From the NCBI GenBank assembly GCA_032622095.1, contig CP136064.1:744001-808000 (forward strand): a stretch of DNA of 64,000 bases, read 5' to 3'. The notes under the pieces were generated by a model. It searched no databases. It was not told the DNA's origin and saw only the letters and a list, made by a program, of their open reading frames with translations. The stretch is from Siphonodentalium dalli (lineage: Eukaryota > Mollusca > Scaphopoda > Gadilida > Siphonodentaliidae). Both the position numbers and the translations under genes were made by a program. Shown here one piece after another: positions 63,923-64,000 of the stretch. How positions within the stretch are numbered: the stretch's first letter is position 1; each line of letters opens with the position of its first letter.

Positions 63923-64000
63923 ATGGTGGAGTACGGTTGGATATTTTCTATTTGGCGCATGTTTCTCCATACCGCGCCATGTCAAATCTGGCCATATCCG
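63923..64000. repeat. Partial monomer at right edge
   Basis: First 78 bases of a 27T monomer (K-like from its context). The array continues past the right edge. Confidence 0.9.

Larger units (their letters stand above)
1..64000. repeat. 229-bp tandem satellite array filling the window
   Basis: Motifs such as CCATGGTGGAGTA, GGCGCATGTTT, TATCCGAATCGGG and AAGTAACACAGTC recur every 229 bp in the same orientation with no interruption. Counting monomer starts gives 280 complete copies from 128 to 63922 plus two partial ones. The tally closes exactly: 263 of 229 bp, eight of 189, seven of 228 and two of 230. The consensus is about 40% GC. Rel 1-90 is GC-richer (about 48%) and holds all six CpGs, while rel 91-180 is about 30% GC. 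229 is not a multiple of three, so no frame reads through successive monomers. Such arrays are typical of eukaryotic centromeric or heterochromatic satellites; that location is an inference. The family and species are not recognised. Confidence 0.98.

Noticed and set aside
1-64000. CRISPR array
   Set aside because: The whole unit is repeated with no short-repeat plus unique-spacer structure, and there are no cas genes.
1-64000. Hammerhead ribozyme in the satellite
   Set aside because: No CTGATGA core on either strand; the nearest is CTGATTTAG in the divergent tails, and no paired GAAA element is placed correctly.
1-64000. Telomeric repeats, transposon ends or unique insertions in the array
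   Set aside because: No telomere-like hexamer or heptamer runs, and no break in the 229-bp periodicity beyond the 1-bp and 40-bp changes listed.

Overview
The whole window is one tandem satellite-DNA array. A 229-bp monomer repeats head-to-tail on one strand from the first base to the last. If each monomer starts at the ATG of its CCATGGTGG motif (rel 1), there are 280 complete monomers from 128 to 63922, plus partial monomers of 127 bp (1-127) and 78 bp (63923-64000). Lengths close exactly: 263 monomers of 229 bp, seven of 228, two of 230 and eight of 189. I see no protein gene, tRNA, rRNA, transposon, CRISPR array or unique-sequence island. This suggests a eukaryotic chromosome, most likely a centromeric, pericentromeric or other heterochromatic block. 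I do not recognise the family and cannot name a species.

Monomers fall into recurring subtypes, named here by diagnostic bases (rel positions). A = 90T,104G,114T,126G,202A; A2 = A with 202T. B = 47C,51T,104A,114A,202G; B' = B with 51C. C = 37T,104G,114T,126G,202A; E = C with 202T,228T. D = 47C,104A,114A,202T. F' and M = 104G,114T,126T with few other marks; F = 114A,228A. K = 27T,104G,114T. L = 47C,63G,114A plus a divergent tail; L' = L with normal tail and 228A. G = 32T,78T,128A plus divergent tail. H = 27T,83A,151A; H2 = 83G,156C; H3 = 83G,151A. I = 13T,47C,126G; I' = 13T,47A,156C. J = 43T,132A,202A. N = 43T with a 40-bp deletion. O = 25G,43T,132A. W, X, Y, Z, S, T, U, R are left-side variants described at their entries.

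Layout: (1) 1-4249, diverged monomers. (2) 4250-13860, an old 24-monomer segment and a shortened 18-monomer second copy, with nested duplications inside. (3) 12487-20192, a 3853-bp tandem duplication. (4) 18819-41938, a 10-monomer higher-order repeat (HOR; A2-M-E-F'-K-L'-G-H-I-J, 2290 bp) interleaved with units carrying the 40-bp deletion. (5) 41939-64000, the most uniform part: 10-mer HORs (A-B-C-D-E-F-G-H-I-J, or A-B-C-D-E-F'-K-L-H2-J) with 4-, 7- and 15-monomer relatives. From 37588 to 63922 all 115 monomers are exactly 229 bp, while all seven 1-bp deletions lie between 4.2 and 11.8 kb. Homogeneity therefore rises from left to right.

No genes work together here. What the window records is a history of unequal exchange: HOR variants differ by whole monomers, and their junctions are often chimeric monomers. 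A 61-codon ORF recurs in many monomers, but it looks fortuitous because a single A/T site opens or closes it.
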